Part shown: in pieces, positions 49,305 to 58,317 of the stretch | How the letters are laid out: the number at the start of each line of letters is the position of its first letter | Position numbering within the stretch: the stretch's first letter is position 1 | Assembly: GCF_900102965.1 (NCBI RefSeq) | Contig: NZ_FNGM01000013.1 | Location: forward strand, 162,033-226,032 | DNA from: Paenibacillus jilunlii | GTDB lineage: Bacteria > Bacillota > Bacilli > Paenibacillales > Paenibacillaceae | Reading direction: 5' to 3' | Length of the DNA: 64,000 nucleotides | Program-made: the position numbers and the translations under genes | The notes under the pieces: model-generated | Database searches by the model: none | Told to the model about the DNA's origin: nothing | The model's input: only the letters and a program-made list of their open reading frames with translations

Positions 49305-52300
49305 TCAATAGACATCCCGCGCATACCGCCTGGTTAATGACATTTCTTTTACATAATCATTTGCTTCATCCGCAGTCATGCCGCCATGCTGCCGGATCAC
49401 GGCCTTCAGCGCGGCATCCACTTCTTTGGCCATCTGCTGGGCGTCTCCGCACACATAGAAGTGGGCGCCCTCCTGAAGCCATGCCCAGAGCTCGGCTCCA
49501 TGCTCAAGGATGCGGTGCTGTACGTAGATTTTCTCCGCCTGATCCCGGGAAAAGGCCGTATCCAGCCGCTGCAGGAAGCCTTCCATCTGCAGTCCCTCAA
49601 GCTCCTCCCGGAAATAAAAGTCACTGTCCTCCCGCTGTTCGCCGAAGATCAGCCAGTTTTTGCCCTTGGCGCCGGATGCCTTGCGCTCCTGCAGGAAGCC
49701 GCGGAAGGGAGCGATGCCTGTGCCCGGACCGACCATAATCATCGGGGCATCGGGATTGGCCGGCAGCCGGAAATGGGCATTCTTTTGTATGAAAATTGGA
49801 ATCTCTGTATCCTCTGTAGCAAGGTCCGCGAGGAAGGTGGAGCATACTCCCTTGCGGACGCTGCCGTTATTCTCGTAGCGTACAGTGGACACTGTAATAT
49901 GAACCTCGTCCGGATGGGCCTTCGGGCTGGACGAAATGGAATACAGGCGGGGCTGCAAGGGCTTGAGCTGTTCCACAAGCTCCTGCGCACTGAGGGCAAC
50001 CAGGAACTCCTGCAGCACATCGATGAGCTGGCGCCCCCACAGCCATTGCTTCAGTTCCGCCTGGTTGTCGCTTTCAAGGAGCTTGCTTAACCTGGCATCC
50101 TGTGAACGGTCCCGGACGAACCGGAGCATCTCCGGAGCAATACGGGCAATCTCAAAATGACGGCGAAGTGCTTCGTTGACCGGCAGCTCGCCCTGTCCCT
50201 TGACCATTACCGGCGTGGAAGGCTCAATGTCCAACGTGAGCAGCAGATTGCCGACCAAATCAGGGCAATTGGCGGGCCATACCCCCAGCGCATCACCTGC
50301 TTCGAACTGCAAGCCTGCAGACTTCAGGTCGAAGGCATAGTGGCGGGTTTCTTTTTCAGACCCAGGCGTATTCAGACAATGCTTGAACAGGAGCCGTGAC
50401 GGGACCGGGTGATTCCGGTGATATCCGCGTTGTTCCGGGTTCGGGGAAGCCGGGCCGGGTGCACTAACCGGAGCGGGTGAGATACCGCTTGCCTGGGCAA
50501 GCGCAGAAGGCCCCGGACGGCCTGCAAATCCGCTTAACAGTTCCGAGATATCCTTCGTCCATGCATCCACCTGTTCCTGATAGTCCGTATCGCAATGGGC
50601 ACAGTCCAGCAGCCGCGACGCGCCAAGCTCCTCCAGCCGGGCATCCAGATTCTTTCCGAAGCCGCAAAAGAGATCATAATTGGAATCCCCGAAAGCGAGC
50701 ACGGCGTACCGCAGATCCTTCAGCAGAGAAGTATTCTCTGCCTTGAGGGATTGGTAAAAGCTCTCACCGTTGTCCGGAGGATCTCCAGCTCCGAAGGTGC
50801 TGGCGATGAACAGCGCAAACCGGGTTTTTACCAGATCGCTTACGGAATATTGGTTCATATTTATCAGCCGTATGTCGTAACCGGCCTGCTGTAATTTCTT
50901 CGCGCACTCAATGGCCGCACCTTCGGCATTTCCGGTCTGCGAGGCCCAGAGGATGGTTACGGGAAGCTTGCCTGCTGTCTCAGCATCTTCGGAGGCTGCC
51001 CCTAAAGAGACTAGGCCCGGGGGCATTGCCTGCACGGAATGGGGTTCCGCTCCGGGAAACGGAGTACGGGAGAACATTCCCGCCAGCAGACCATCCACAA
51101 AGTAGCGGGTGGACTGTTCAAACGGCGCGGTGGACGGCAGAACCGGAATACCGGAGGCTGACCGGCCGGCCTCGGTGCGCAGGCTTGTGATGAAACCGGA
51201 CAGATAAGCCTGTTCCTGGCTATCCAGGGTCATGGCTGTAGGGGCTTCAAGGCCAAATATGCCCGCAAGCGTATCAAGCTGCTTCATACTTATGGCCTCC
51301 TTCGGATGGGCATTCTCAGCGGCGGCTGGCGGTGTGGGCTGATTCTGGTCCAAATCCGGCGCTTGCGGCTCCCCGCTTGGCTGTTCCGCAGCCTTGACGA
51401 GCGATACGGAACAGAATTTCAGCTCAGGCTGTAAGGACAGGGGATCAACGGCATCATTCGTGACGTCATTGACGGCCAGTTGGGCACCAAAGACATCATT
51501 CCAGTGGAAAGGGGCGAAGCAGTTGCCCGGACGCACGCGGTCGGAAAGGACAGCGGGAAGAACCGCCAGCCCCCGCCGCGAACGAAGCTCTACCGGCTGG
51601 CGGTCCTTAATTCCAAGCACCTCAGCATCTTCCGGGTGAATCTCCACAAATGGACCCGGGTTCAGCTTATTGAGCTTGGGAACTTTGCCTGTCTTGGTCA
51701 GCGTATGCCATTGATGCTGCAGGCGGCCGGAATTCAGTACGAAGGGATAGTCACTGTCCGGCATTTCCGCAGGCGGCATATACGGGCGTGCCCAGAATAC
51801 AGCTTTTCCGCTGTCTGTCGGGAATACGATGTCCGGAGCACTGCCATCTGCAGGCTCACTCAATGCAGGTCCGTCCTGACGGTTCAAGTACCGGATCGGG
51901 TTCCGGTCGTTCGGCTGTTCCGGCGCAGAGGGCCACTGCACAGGCGTTTCCCGCAGCCGTGCATAGGTGGCTCCGCGCAGGTCGTAGCCGGTCTTTGGGT
52001 TCCAGGCCTGCTGGATTTCGGCATAGACCTCTGCTGAAGACTGGTAGGCAAAAGCCTCGGCATAGCCCATTTCAGCGGCTACCCGGGCAATCAGCTGCCA
52101 GTCGGGCATGGCCTCTCCGGGCGGCTTCACGGCTTGCTGCATCAGGGTCAGATTGCGCTCGGAGTTGATCATCACGCCTTCCCCTTCGGCCCATAAGGCC
52201 CCGGGCAGCAGGATATCCGCATAACGGTTAGTCTCAGTGTCGAGGAAGCTGTCCTGCGTAATAACCAGCTCAGCCGCCTCGAGGGCAGCGATGACCTTCT

Positions 52301-53537
52301 TGCGGTTGGGAACCGTAGCCACCGGATTGGTGCAGATGATCCAGCAGGCTTTGATCTTGCCTGCAATCATGCTCTCGAACATGGAAATGGTACCGCCGCT
52401 GGCATCCGTCCGAAGGGTGCCCTGGGGGATTTCCCACAGCTTCTCTATGAAGCTGCGGTCCGCTTCAGACACCAGGGAGCGCTGCCCGGGCAGGCCCGGG
52501 CCCATGTAGCCCATCTCCCGGCCGCCCATGGCATTGGGCTGGCCGGTGAGCGAGAAGGGGCCGCTCCCCGGACGGCAGATTGCACCTGTGGCAAGATGCA
52601 GGTTGCAGATAGCATTCGTGTGCCAGGTGCCGTGAATGCTCTGGTTAAGGCCCATGGTCCAGCAGGTCATCCACTCCGGCGCTCCGCCAATCCACTTGGC
52701 CGCCTGGCGGATATCGGCTTCCGGGATGCCGGTAATCTCGGACACTTTATCCGGCGGATAGTCCTCCAGGAATGCCTCCATGCTCTCAAAGCCGGAGGTG
52801 AACCGGGCGATAAAGGCCGGGTCTGTATGGCCGTTCTTAACCAGCAGATGCAGCAGTCCATTCAGCAGGGCAAGATCCGTTCCGGGCCTGATCTGCATGA
52901 ACAGGTCTGCTTTGTCCGCAGTGGCCGTCCGCCGGGGGTCTACGACAATCAGCTTGGCTCCGGCCTTGACCCGGTCCATCATCCGAAGGAACAGAATCGG
53001 ATGACAATCGGCCATATTGGCGCCGATGACGAAGAATAAATCCGTCTTATCTATATCCTGATAAGAACCCGGAGGCCCATCCGCTCCCAGGGAGAGCTTG
53101 TAGCCGTTCCCGGCGCCCGCCATGCATAAGCGTGAATTAGACTCAATATTCGGGGTGCGGATGAAGCCCTTGGCCAGCTTGTTGATCAGGTACTGGGCCT
53201 CCAGCGACATTTGACCCGACACGTACACGGACAGGGCATCCGGGCCATGTTCCTCCAGAATGGCCCGCAGCCGCTGCGCGGTATCACGAATAGCTTCATC
53301 TATATTCACTCGTTCAGGCTCGGCTCTGCGATCCTGGCGTTTGTAGGCATATTCCATCCGGCCCGATTCCGTGAGTGCGGCTGCGGCCGTACTGCCTTTG
53401 GTGCACAGCCTGCCGAAATTGGCCGGATGCTCTTTATCTCCGGTGATGTTGACTACGCGGTTACCCGACACTTCGAGTACGATCCCGCAGCCAACGCCGC
53501 AATAAGGACAGACGCTTTTTACTTTGCCCGTTGTCAT
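49305..53537 (-). CDS. assimilatory nitrate reductase fused to a CysJ-type flavoprotein reductase
   Basis: 1410 residues. Residues 1-700 are a molybdopterin oxidoreductase: [4Fe-4S] cysteines C10, C13, C17 and C45, the Mo-ligand region S-R-L-C-M-A near 137 and the MopB C-terminal domain around L-N-S-G-R-L-Q-H-Q-W-H-T near 605. After a linker (about 700-855) come a flavodoxin domain (A-S-Q-T-G-N-A-E-G near 868), an FAD domain (R-L-Y-S-I-S-S-S near 1195, G-V-C-S-T-F-L) and an NADPH domain (G-P-G-T-G-I-A-P-F-R-G near 1270) ending Y-A-R-D-V-Y. This single chain should move electrons from NADPH to nitrate without a separate NasB. It is preceded by a nitrate transporter; no nitrite reductase is in the window. 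Confidence 0.92.
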   Translation of the reverse strand: MTTGKVKSVCPYCGVGCGIVLEVSGNRVVNITGDKEHPANFGRLCTKGSTAAAALTESGRMEYAYKRQDRRAEPERVNIDEAIRDTAQRLRAILEEHGPDALSVYVSGQMSLEAQYLINKLAKGFIRTPNIESNSRLCMAGAGNGYKLSLGADGPPGSYQDIDKTDLFFVIGANMADCHPILFLRMMDRVKAGAKLIVVDPRRTATADKADLFMQIRPGTDLALLNGLLHLLVKNGHTDPAFIARFTSGFESMEAFLEDYPPDKVSEITGIPEADIRQAAKWIGGAPEWMTCWTMGLNQSIHGTWHTNAICNLHLATGAICRPGSGPFSLTGQPNAMGGREMGYMGPGLPGQRSLVSEADRSFIEKLWEIPQGTLRTDASGGTISMFESMIAGKIKACWIICTNPVATVPNRKKVIAALEAAELVITQDSFLDTETNRYADILLPGALWAEGEGVMINSERNLTLMQQAVKPPGEAMPDWQLIARVAAEMGYAEAFAYQSSAEVYAEIQQAWNPKTGYDLRGATYARLRETPVQWPSAPEQPNDRNPIRYLNRQDGPALSEPADGSAPDIVFPTDSGKAVFWARPYMPPAEMPDSDYPFVLNSGRLQHQWHTLTKTGKVPKLNKLNPGPFVEIHPEDAEVLGIKDRQPVELRSRRGLAVLPAVLSDRVRPGNCFAPFHWNDVFGAQLAVNDVTNDAVDPLSLQPELKFCSVSLVKAAEQPSGEPQAPDLDQNQPTPPAAAENAHPKEAISMKQLDTLAGIFGLEAPTAMTLDSQEQAYLSGFITSLRTEAGRSASGIPVLPSTAPFEQSTRYFVDGLLAGMFSRTPFPGAEPHSVQAMPPGLVSLGAASEDAETAGKLPVTILWASQTGNAEGAAIECAKKLQQAGYDIRLINMNQYSVSDLVKTRFALFIASTFGAGDPPDNGESFYQSLKAENTSLLKDLRYAVLAFGDSNYDLFCGFGKNLDARLEELGASRLLDCAHCDTDYQEQVDAWTKDISELLSGFAGRPGPSALAQASGISPAPVSAPGPASPNPEQRGYHRNHPVPSRLLFKHCLNTPGSEKETRHYAFDLKSAGLQFEAGDALGVWPANCPDLVGNLLLTLDIEPSTPVMVKGQGELPVNEALRRHFEIARIAPEMLRFVRDRSQDARLSKLLESDNQAELKQWLWGRQLIDVLQEFLVALSAQELVEQLKPLQPRLYSISSSPKAHPDEVHITVSTVRYENNGSVRKGVCSTFLADLATEDTEIPIFIQKNAHFRLPANPDAPMIMVGPGTGIAPFRGFLQERKASGAKGKNWLIFGEQREDSDFYFREELEGLQMEGFLQRLDTAFSRDQAEKIYVQHRILEHGAELWAWLQEGAHFYVCGDAQQMAKEVDAALKAVIRQHGGMTADEANDYVKEMSLTRRYARDVY

Positions 53538-53574
53538 GTGAGTTCACCGCCTCGAAGTTCTCTGGATAGGTTTA

Positions 53575-54807
53575 TTAGAAATTGACTCCGGATTCCGCCT
53601 TTGCCCAGGATTTTTTCCACGACCGGGTTACGGCGTAGAAAATCAGGGTTGTCAGGAGTACGATGGAGCCGACCACCAGAAATCCGGTAACCTGTGAGCC
53701 GGTGGATTGCTTCAGCGGACCGAGGACGTAAGTCGGCAGCAGATATCCGCCAAGACCTCCGGCCGCGCCGACAATGCCGGTAATAACTCCGATTTCGCTG
53801 GAGAAACGCTGGGGGATGATCTGGAAGACCGAGCCGTTGCCCATTCCGAGACAGGCCATCATCACGCTGGTATAGAGCAGCATCACCAGGAATGAACTAG
53901 GCATCGACGCAATGGCGAACGCACATACAGAAACTACACCATACAGAACGAGCAGGAGGCGCATGCCGCCAATCCGGTCCGCAATCCAGCCGCCTAAAGG
54001 CCGGAAGAAGCTGCCCGCGATAACTGTGATGGTGACCAGATAGCCTACCTGGACTTTGGTCAGCCCCCCGGAATGTACGCCGTCGCCGTACACATCATAG
54101 AAGAAGATGCTCGCATAGTTGGCGAACCCGACAAACCCGCCGAAGGTAATGGCGTAGAACATCGAGAACCACCAGGTATCGGCATGCTTGAAGACACTGA
54201 GATAGCTCTTAAGCGGTTTGGGTGCCGGAGCATTCGGGGCGTCTTTAGCCAATATGGCAAAAACAATCATAACGATGACCAGAGGGATCAGCGCGATCCC
54301 GAATACGCTGTGCCATCCATAAGCCTGGGCGATCTGCGGCCCGAAAAAGGTCGCCAGCGCCGTTCCGCTGTTCCCGGCTCCGGCAATGCCCATCGCGAGT
54401 CCCTGATATTGCGGCGGGTACCAGCGGCTGGCGAGGGAGAGGGATACGGCAAAGCTTGCGCCTGCAAAGCCGAGCAGGAAGCCGATCATATGCATCTGCA
54501 GCAGGCTGGTTCCGCCCAGCCAACCCCACAGGAGGGGAATGATGGTGAGGAACATCCCGAGCAGGCCTGCTTTTTTACTGCCAATGCGGTCAGCCAAAAT
54601 GCCCATGGGGATGCGGAAAATCGAACCGCCGAGGATGGGGATGGCGACCATGGCCGCTTTTTGGGTATCTGATAATCCGAAATCCTTGGTGATATAGAGC
54701 GACAAGGCTCCACACAGCACCCAAATCATAAAGCTTACATCAAAGTACAAAAAAGCTGATAATAAACTCGGGGCGTGACCCGCCTTGCGAAAACCTTTTG
54801 CTTCCAT
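53575..54807 (-). CDS. nitrate/nitrite MFS transporter (NarK/NasA family)
   Basis: 410 residues with twelve predicted helices. The MFS loop R-I-P-M-G-I-L-A-D-R-I-G-S-K-K near residue 65 and the nitrate signatures, seen as G-L-G-F/A-G-A-S-F-A-V-S near 115 and G-I-A-G-A-G-N-S-G-T-A near 141, place it in the NNP family. The second signature half recurs near 345 (G-I-V-G-A-A-G-G-L-G-G). AAAGGAGG precedes the ATG. It is 37 bp upstream of the nitrate reductase gene in one operon, behind a GlnR/TnrA-controlled promoter and a leader terminator. Confidence 0.92.
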   Translation of the reverse strand: MEAKGFRKAGHAPSLLSAFLYFDVSFMIWVLCGALSLYITKDFGLSDTQKAAMVAIPILGGSIFRIPMGILADRIGSKKAGLLGMFLTIIPLLWGWLGGTSLLQMHMIGFLLGFAGASFAVSLSLASRWYPPQYQGLAMGIAGAGNSGTALATFFGPQIAQAYGWHSVFGIALIPLVIVMIVFAILAKDAPNAPAPKPLKSYLSVFKHADTWWFSMFYAITFGGFVGFANYASIFFYDVYGDGVHSGGLTKVQVGYLVTITVIAGSFFRPLGGWIADRIGGMRLLLVLYGVVSVCAFAIASMPSSFLVMLLYTSVMMACLGMGNGSVFQIIPQRFSSEIGVITGIVGAAGGLGGYLLPTYVLGPLKQSTGSQVTGFLVVGSIVLLTTLIFYAVTRSWKKSWAKAESGVNF

Positions 54808-54849
54808 GCTGACATCCTCCTTTTAATAACCCCAAGTAAATGAACCGGC

Positions 54850-54904
54850 AAAAAAGGGCCGACTGACAGAACCCGCACAACTGCGGATTATGTTCATCGG
54901 CCCC
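54850..54904 (-). terminator. leader terminator (attenuator) upstream of the nitrate operon
   Basis: On the minus strand GGGGCCGA (54897-54904) pairs with TCGGCCC (54856-54862). A second CCGCA/TGCGG hairpin lies between them, and six T follow (54855-54850). It lies about 145 bases after the promoter and 40 bases before the transporter start. A terminator in this place implies control by antitermination. No known riboswitch motif was recognised in the leader. Confidence 0.8.
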
Positions 54905-55055
54905 ATTGCCATTGCAGCCACACCATCGTGACTGACTGTACGATTATTGGAAGTAAGAACTCCGGTACAGCAGACTATCCGTTCACAGCATTGTGGGAAT
55001 AATCTGTTGTCACCTTCAGGGACACATTGTTGTGTCGTTGAAATCTTATAATGTC

Positions 55056-55095
55056 AATATAATTAGCTCGATAAGAAATGTCAACAACTATAACA
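55056..55095 (-). promoter_or_regulatory. nitrate operon promoter with GlnR/TnrA box
   Basis: On the minus strand TTGACA (55084-55079) and TATATT (55061-55056) are separated by 17 bases. The -35 box is the last part of a 17-base palindromic site (55079-55095) that matches the GlnR/TnrA consensus TGTNA-N7-TNACA without mismatch. A box on the -35 element fits repression by GlnR under nitrogen excess. Confidence 0.85.
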
Positions 55096-55191
55096 TAAAA
55101 ATTTAAAATTATTAATTTTAATTCTTTATTTAGGTGTTTGAAGCGTTTTCATGTAATATAATCTTACATTTACCCGTATCAGGTCTGCTGA

Positions 55192-55207
55192 GTGACAAAA
55201 ACGTCAC
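55192..55207. promoter_or_regulatory. inverted repeat upstream of bceA-like gene
   Basis: GTGAC-AAAAAC-GTCAC, 77 bp before the ATPase start. It is a candidate binding site for the BceR-like regulator encoded at 59298. A TATAAT at 55157-55162 lies upstream of it, so its position relative to the true promoter is uncertain. Confidence 0.4.
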
Positions 55208-55283
55208 CCGAATTCATCCTGCTTCTATGGTTGCAAGTCCAAACCGCGGCTAAGATAAGTATCAGGAAGGGGAGGAACCAAAA

Positions 55284-56030
55284 ATGCAAACTGTGATTCA
55301 GACTCAAAATTTATCGAAAAGTTATGGGACAACCGCAGTACTTAAGAATATTGATCTGATGATTCAATCGGGAGAATTTACAGCGGTTATGGGGCCCTCG
55401 GGCTCTGGAAAATCGACGCTGATGAACGTACTGTCTACCATTGACCGGTTCACGGGCGGCGAGGTGTGGCTGGAGGGGAAATCCCTGCTGGAGCTCAAAA
55501 AAAAGTCACTGCGGCAATTTCGGCAGGAGCGCATGGGGTTTATTTTTCAGGATTATAATCTCCTGGATACGCTGACGGCCAAAGAGAATGTTCTGTTGCC
55601 GCTCTCGCTGCGCAAAGTGAAGGTGGAAGAGATGGAAGACCGGCTGCTGCCGATTGTGCAGGCGCTGAATATTGAAGAGATCCTTCATAAATATCCAAGC
55701 GAGCTGTCAGGGGGACAGAAGCAGCGGGTAGCTTCGGCGCGGGCCATCATTACCAATCCGTCTATTGTTTTTGCCGATGAGCCGACGGGGGCGCTGGATT
55801 CCCGGTCCGCGACCCAAATGCTGGAGCAACTTGCGGAGCTGAACGGGACGTTCGGGACAACGATTATGATGGTCACTCATGATCCCTATGCGGCCAGCTA
55901 TTGTAAAAGGGTAATTTTTCTGCGTGACGGAGGAATTGTTAATGAGATTTACGCAGGAGACCAGACCCAAAAAGCGTTCTATGAGCGCATTCTGGAAACC
56001 CAAAGCCTGATGGGGGGCAAGCTGCGATGA
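55284..56030 (+). CDS. bceA: BceA-type antimicrobial-peptide ABC transporter ATPase
   Basis: 248 residues. ABC motifs: Walker A G-P-S-G-S-G-K-S-T near residue 39, F-Q-D-Y-N-L-L-D-T-L-T-A near 90 (the Q-loop form typical of Bce/MacB-type ATPases), signature L-S-G-G-Q-K-Q-R near 142, Walker B I-V-F-A-D-E-P-T-G-A-L-D and the His in V-T-H-D-P. It overlaps the permease gene by ATGA. In Bce systems this pair frees cell-wall precursors from peptides such as bacitracin and signals to BceS. GGGGAGGAACC precedes the ATG. Confidence 0.92.
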   Translation: MQTVIQTQNLSKSYGTTAVLKNIDLMIQSGEFTAVMGPSGSGKSTLMNVLSTIDRFTGGEVWLEGKSLLELKKKSLRQFRQERMGFIFQDYNLLDTLTAKENVLLPLSLRKVKVEEMEDRLLPIVQALNIEEILHKYPSELSGGQKQRVASARAIITNPSIVFADEPTGALDSRSATQMLEQLAELNGTFGTTIMMVTHDPYAASYCKRVIFLRDGGIVNEIYAGDQTQKAFYERILETQSLMGGKLR

Positions 56031-57991
56031 GTCTGCTGGAGCTTACGGCCCGGAATGTGAAGCGCAACTTCCGCCTATATTCCATCTATCTGTTCTCGAT
56101 GATTACCGGTGTCATTATTCAATTCACATTCTCGTCCCTGATGTACAATGAAGATATTATAGATGCGCTGCAGAACCGTGCCAACTTTCAGACCGGTGTG
56201 GGCATCGCTTCACTTGTTGTGTTCTTATTTATCATTTTCTTTATTCTGTATGCCAATTCTTTCTTCATGAAGCAGCGCAAAAAAGAGTTCGGCATGTACC
56301 TGCTATACGGCCTGAACGAACGGCAAATTACGCGGATGGTGTTTTATGAAACCCTGATTATGAGCGCCATTTCCCTGTTCACGGGGATATTGATCGGGGG
56401 ACTGCTGTCCAAGCTGTTTGGGATGCTGCTGATGAATTTAATGCATTACGACCAGGTTATTTCTCTGTCATTCCCCATTCCGTCGATTGCTGCAACGATC
56501 GGTGTCTTCATATTGCTTGCTATGATTATAAGTGTACAGAGTCATATCATGCTGAACCGGGTGCAGCTTACGGAGTTGTTTCATGCGAAGCAAAAGATGG
56601 ACAAACCCGTCCGCATTTCTTCAGTCTGGGCTATGATTGCTGTACTTCTGCTGGGCATGGCCTTTGCTCTGATTAGCAGCGGAAAGGGTTCGGTGTTCTG
56701 GCAGGATTACGCGACGATGACTATGATTGCCGTGACTATTGGCATTATCGGGGGCACCTTCCTGTTCTTCCGTCAATTCGCCGGCTGGCTGCTCCAGGCG
56801 GTAAGCCGCCGCAGAAAATACTACGAGGGCAATACGATGCTGTGGACCTCTTCCCTGCGGTTCCAGATTAGAGGCAACACGTTGAACTTAACCTTTATTT
56901 CCTTGTTCAGTGCGGCGATTATGCTGCTGCTCAGCTTCATGACGATTAACTATAAGGTGCAGTTCGAAGCGGTGGGGAGAAATCTGCCTAATGATATAGC
57001 GTTTGAATCTCTGGCCTCTGAAACAAACAGCCAGATTGACAGCCTGATCCGAAGCTCCGGCCATGAGGTCCGGTACCACCTGACGCAAGAGGCCATAATG
57101 GCTGATCCGGTATCGGATATGGGGCCAGCCTTTGAGAATCCCGAGTACTATACTCCGTACCTGCTGCTTGTATCCGAGCAAACCTATAACGGGCTGATGA
57201 AGGAACGGGACCCTAAGCAGATCCTGGACCTGCAAGGTGAGGAAGCGGTAACCCTTGCCCAGGGATCGGACTTCCAGCAAGCCTATGCTGCAAACCAGCA
57301 GCCGGAATTTACGGTGAAGACAGATGCAGAAACCACCTTTCGGATGATTGAAAAGAAAGACTATGCCTATCTTGGCTGGTCTTCAGATCCGGTGAGATCT
57401 ATGGTCATTAAACCTGCGGTGCTCGTAATCTCAGATGAGGCTTACCGGAGCCTGCGGGAGCATGCGGATAAGAAGTCTTTTGAAATCTATGGTATTGCTG
57501 ATGCCGGCCGGGCCGAAGAGCTGTCTAAGCAGGTGCATGCCATCGTCACGGAGACGCCGGGTGCCTATTACTCCTCGTTTGCAGACGTGTATTCCAAGCA
57601 AATTGAAGGCTCGTCGCTCATGCTGTTCTCCAGCGGATTTTTGGCCCTGATTGCGATTTTCGCGCTTGCTAGTGTGATTTATTTCAAGCAATTGCGCGAG
57701 GCTACGGACGAACGGCTGCAATATACCATTCTGCGCAAAATGGGCGTAGATGACCGGCAGATGAAAAGCGTGATCCGCAAGCAGCTGCTGTTTGTCTTTT
57801 TGCCGCCGCTTGCGCTTGGAATATTGCACAGCTGGTTTATTATCAAGTATTACATCCTCGATTCCGTGCAGGGTTTTCCTGGACTTACAGCAGCCGTGTG
57901 GGGCATCATGGGCGTGTACTTCCTGATTTACTTGTTGTTATACGTTTCGTCCACGAATGTGTATTATAAAATAGTTAGCGAAACTCCGTAG
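56027..57991 (+). CDS. bceB: BceB-type ABC transporter permease
   Basis: 654 residues with ten predicted membrane helices in the BceB order: helix 1 near residue 20, helices 2-4 with an FtsX domain near 60-180 (R-K-K-E-F-G-M-Y-L-L-Y-G-L near 85), helices 5-8, and an extracellular domain of about 200 residues between about 310 and 525 that recognises the peptide target and talks to the kinase. The last helices carry a second FtsX domain (Q-Y-T-I-L-R-K-M-G-V-D near 565). It overlaps the ATPase gene. The cognate kinase and regulator lie on the opposite strand downstream. Confidence 0.9.
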   Translation: MSLLELTARNVKRNFRLYSIYLFSMITGVIIQFTFSSLMYNEDIIDALQNRANFQTGVGIASLVVFLFIIFFILYANSFFMKQRKKEFGMYLLYGLNERQITRMVFYETLIMSAISLFTGILIGGLLSKLFGMLLMNLMHYDQVISLSFPIPSIAATIGVFILLAMIISVQSHIMLNRVQLTELFHAKQKMDKPVRISSVWAMIAVLLLGMAFALISSGKGSVFWQDYATMTMIAVTIGIIGGTFLFFRQFAGWLLQAVSRRRKYYEGNTMLWTSSLRFQIRGNTLNLTFISLFSAAIMLLLSFMTINYKVQFEAVGRNLPNDIAFESLASETNSQIDSLIRSSGHEVRYHLTQEAIMADPVSDMGPAFENPEYYTPYLLLVSEQTYNGLMKERDPKQILDLQGEEAVTLAQGSDFQQAYAANQQPEFTVKTDAETTFRMIEKKDYAYLGWSSDPVRSMVIKPAVLVISDEAYRSLREHADKKSFEIYGIADAGRAEELSKQVHAIVTETPGAYYSSFADVYSKQIEGSSLMLFSSGFLALIAIFALASVIYFKQLREATDERLQYTILRKMGVDDRQMKSVIRKQLLFVFLPPLALGILHSWFIIKYYILDSVQGFPGLTAAVWGIMGVYFLIYLLLYVSSTNVYYKIVSETP

Positions 57992-58089
57992 CTCCTCTAT
58001 TCAAGCGATTCTCCAGGGTTGTTGGGGGATCGCTATTCTGCGTGGTTATTACCATGAAAGCTGAATGGATACAAGCCGGTGAGCAAGCA

Positions 58090-58292
58090 TTAGTTGGAAA
58101 AAGGGAACTTATTCTTCCGAAAAATCAACAATCGTGAGATTTAAGTGGAAAAAGGAAACTTAATTGGTCTATATTACCTCATCGAGAGTGAAATGAGCTG
58201 AATTAGTGTACCTTTTTCCACTTATTCTGTGAGGGAACAGGGGGAGCAAGCAAATTAGTTATCCTTTTTCCAACTACCGCTTGCTGGGCAGC
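58090..58292. repeat. cluster of the TTTTTCCAC dispersed repeat, four copies
   Basis: Alternating-orientation copies: TTAGTTGGAAAAAGGGAAC near 58091, TTAAGTGGAAAAAGGAAAC near 58140, ATTAGTGTACCTTTTTCCAC near 58202 and ATTAGTTATCCTTTTTCCAA near 58252. The last is nearly identical to the copy at 90-135. The region from 57992 contains only these and a weak hairpin (58014-58037), so the convergent bceB and bceS genes are separated by repeat DNA. Confidence 0.7.
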
Positions 58293-58317
58293 GGGAAGGG
58301 CGAATTTAAGTTCACCC

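Noticed and set aside
54860..55049. Moco riboswitch in the nitrate leader
   Set aside because: I could not find the conserved motif blocks of that riboswitch; only the terminator is supported.
55053..55069. Second GlnR/TnrA box
   Set aside because: It has a TGTCA half but the second half does not match TNACA at the required spacing.
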